Assembly: GCA_015231955.1 (NCBI GenBank)
Contig: JADGAN010000045.1
Span: 1-40,686 of the forward strand
Direction: 5' to 3'
Length of the DNA stretch: 40,686 bases
Source of the DNA: Oligoflexia bacterium
Lineage (GTDB): Bacteria > Bdellovibrionota > Bacteriovoracia > Bacteriovoracales > Bacteriovoracaceae
This document shows, in pieces, positions 39,138-40,686 of this stretch. Made by a program: the position numbers and the translations under genes. How positions within the stretch are numbered: position 1 is the first letter of the stretch; each line of letters opens with the position of its first letter. The notes beneath the pieces were generated by a model that ran no database searches, was not told where the DNA came from, and worked only from the letters and a program-made list of their open reading frames with translations.

Positions 39138-40686
39138 ACAAAGAAGAGTATGATTATTACAGACTTCAAGATCAAGCAATCAATGATTTTTCAAATGCAC
39201 CGTATGCGCGGTCTGCTTTTGATCGCTTGTTAAAATATTTATCGGCCACGGGTGATATTTCACGAGGAATGCTTATCTCGCAATATGGGTCAAGTCCTGA
39301 TCGAATTACAAATCCTATCGATGCAGCAAAAGCGGCATTAAAAGGCCAAAGAGAGTATGGTGCCGATGAGTTTCGTCGAGAGATGGGTTGGGAGAGTTGG
39401 TCAAAGAAGCTTGGTGATCTGGGGGTTGAAGTTCCTGAATACCCAGAAAGTTCGTTGACGGTTGCAGTGGATAAGATCAAAAAGAATTTACTTTCGGAAC
39501 CGGCACCATTTGCTAAGACGGGTACAATTTCAGATTTTATCACTGCAATTCCTCGGTTGGCATCTGTGCTCTCCGATTCAAAAGAGAAGATCACCACTGA
39601 TGATCCCATTACAATGGGTGATGTGGCCGATACGGCCCAGAGAGTAGCAATAGATTTGGCCACAGATCCCACTAGCATTGCTTTGGGTTTGGGTTCATTA
39701 AGTAAGACAATAAAAGGCATAGAGAAAGGTGCTAATATCTTAAAGCAATCTACATTTTTGCAAAACGCAAAGAAAGCAGGCCTTGGAGCAATTGCTGGAG
39801 GATCGATACTTTCAGATTATAACGATGATGACAGTGATTTAGTAAAAAACATGGGCCTTGGTGCGGCCGGATTTTTCTTGCTTCCTCCTACTTTAAAATT
39901 CGCGGGGAAGGAATTTCTGGATTACGGGGATAACCTGCTTGCAAAATATTTAAAGCATACCAGGCCACAAACTTTTGATAAAGTTCAAGAAAAGCTTATT
40001 GAAAAAAGACTCATTGGTGATGGCACTGTTCTTGATGAGAACAATATCAAGCAAGCGATAGGAGGAGTAAAGGATTTCAAAGATAGGCACTTCAAGATTT
40101 GGCAAGACATCAATTCAAGTAGATCAAAGATCTATAATAATCTTTCTCCCGAAGATCAGGCCTCTTTTACGAATTTCATGCAAGATATGTTTCGGCAGTC
40201 GATCACCAATCGTAATAGTGCCCTGGGATTAAGATTAACAGATAGAGCGCAAAAAATTGATATTGATCCTGATTATTTTAATGAAATAACAAGAACTATA
40301 AATAATCAGATGAACGATGTGGCCAAAGAAAAACTTGTTCAGGGTGGTTACTCTGGTACTGTTAAAAATGCCGTCGAAAATTGGGTGAGGAATAATCAAA
40401 GAATTGTAGGGAATTATAATAATTTTTTGCAAAAAACAGATCCCAACGCTTCAAAACTGGAAGGTCTTGATTTTCATATTGCAGATTGGAATGGCCCCAA
40501 AGAATATGCCGATGATGAAATTGGGGTACTAAACAACTATGTTAAAATGAGAAAGTCTGATGTCCTGGATGGCGAGGTTCCACAGGAGGCCAAGGAACTT
40601 GTTTATAGCTATCAATTCGCAAAGAAATTTGCGACTGATCAAGATAGAATTAACTCCACGATCTATAACAATTTAAAGAATGCTCC
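39134..40686 (+). CDS. Large virion (ejection-type) protein, N-terminal part; continues at base 1
   Basis: ATG at 39134 overlaps the previous stop (ATGA). The frame is open to the window end and, because 40432-40686 equals 1-255, continues unbroken to the stop at 1834. Total 1043 aa. N-terminal part is helical (NKEEYDYYRLQDQAINDFSN, FDRLLKYLSATGDISRGMLI). Residues about 205-255 contain two small hydrophobic Gly/Ala-rich segments (KKAGLGAIAGGSILS, NMGLGAAGFFLLPPTL) that could insert in membranes. The rest of the protein is described at 1-1834. Length, place and these segments fit an internal virion protein that crosses the envelope with the DNA; this is inference. Confidence 0.82.
   Translation, partial: MNKEEYDYYRLQDQAINDFSNAPYARSAFDRLLKYLSATGDISRGMLISQYGSSPDRITNPIDAAKAALKGQREYGADEFRREMGWESWSKKLGDLGVEVPEYPESSLTVAVDKIKKNLLSEPAPFAKTGTISDFITAIPRLASVLSDSKEKITTDDPITMGDVADTAQRVAIDLATDPTSIALGLGSLSKTIKGIEKGANILKQSTFLQNAKKAGLGAIAGGSILSDYNDDDSDLVKNMGLGAAGFFLLPPTLKFAGKEFLDYGDNLLAKYLKHTRPQTFDKVQEKLIEKRLIGDGTVLDENNIKQAIGGVKDFKDRHFKIWQDINSSRSKIYNNLSPEDQASFTNFMQDMFRQSITNRNSALGLRLTDRAQKIDIDPDYFNEITRTINNQMNDVAKEKLVQGGYSGTVKNAVENWVRNNQRIVGNYNNFLQKTDPNASKLEGLDFHIADWNGPKEYADDEIGVLNNYVKMRKSDVLDGEVPQEAKELVYSYQFAKKFATDQDRINSTIYNNLKNA
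40432..40686. repeat. Terminal direct repeat, right copy (circular overlap)
   Basis: Identical to 1-255. See the left copy; the unique circle is 1-40431. Confidence 0.95.

Overview
The window is one complete circular element, sequenced slightly past its own start. Bases 1-255 and 40432-40686 are the same sequence, and the large gene that begins at 39134 stays in frame across the junction to its stop at 1834. The unique circle is therefore about 40,431 bp. Its gene content is that of a temperate phage-plasmid: a short-tailed (podovirus-like) phage joined to a plasmid maintenance module (parA, an iteron-bearing replication gene, kfrA, a toxin-antitoxin pair and a tyrosine recombinase). The DNA is AT-rich. 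The host should be Gram-negative, because the lysis cassette has a two-part spanin and several cargo proteins have lipoboxes. A Bdellovibrionota/Bacteriovorax-type host is only a guess. I see no tRNA, rRNA or CRISPR array.

Layout. (1) 25315 through the junction to 1834 is one plus-strand late operon of about 17 kb. A TTGACA-N17-AATAAT promoter (25263-25291) starts it and a strong hairpin terminator (1838-1872) ends it. Its order is two small genes, large terminase, a 58-aa gene, portal, scaffold-like protein, major capsid protein, several accessory virion proteins, a 710-aa propeller-like tail nozzle, an adaptor-like protein, and three or four ejection-type proteins ending in a 1043-aa protein. 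(2) 1883-4102 is a minus-strand group with a DUF4942-like protein, a small basic protein and a helical protein. A candidate plus-strand small RNA lies between the first two. (3) 4470-5985 holds two probable fibre or virion-surface proteins and a perfect terminator. (4) 6029-10303 holds kfrA with two operator-like repeats exactly 200 bp apart, a toxin-antitoxin pair, a membrane-anchored DUF4041/GIY-YIG protein and a tyrosine recombinase preceded by nested inverted repeats. (5) 10443-13606 is cargo: a lipoprotein, a secreted Cys-rich Sel1-like protein, an HNH-type protein and a small ORF. (6) 13922-15330 is a complete lysis cassette: M15 peptidase, 3TM holin, inner spanin, outer spanin lipoprotein. 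(7) 15451-20826 is more cargo: a metzincin-type lipoprotein with a secreted partner, a GNAT acetyltransferase, and a signal-peptide protein next to a radical SAM/SPASM maturase. (8) 21145-25226 is the replication and partition core: parA, a rep gene carrying 18 GTTACC motifs at near-11-bp spacing around its winged-helix coding region, and a partial duplication of an HU gene that left one pseudogene.

How it works together (inference). As a lysogen the element would replicate from an origin inside its own rep gene, segregate with ParA, be regulated by KfrA, resolve multimers with the tyrosine recombinase and be stabilised by the toxin-antitoxin pair. On induction the late operon and lysis cassette would build and release virions. 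No CI-type repressor and no ParB homologue were recognised. The most novel-looking parts are the origin-within-rep architecture and the probable radical-SAM peptide-modification pair carried as phage cargo.
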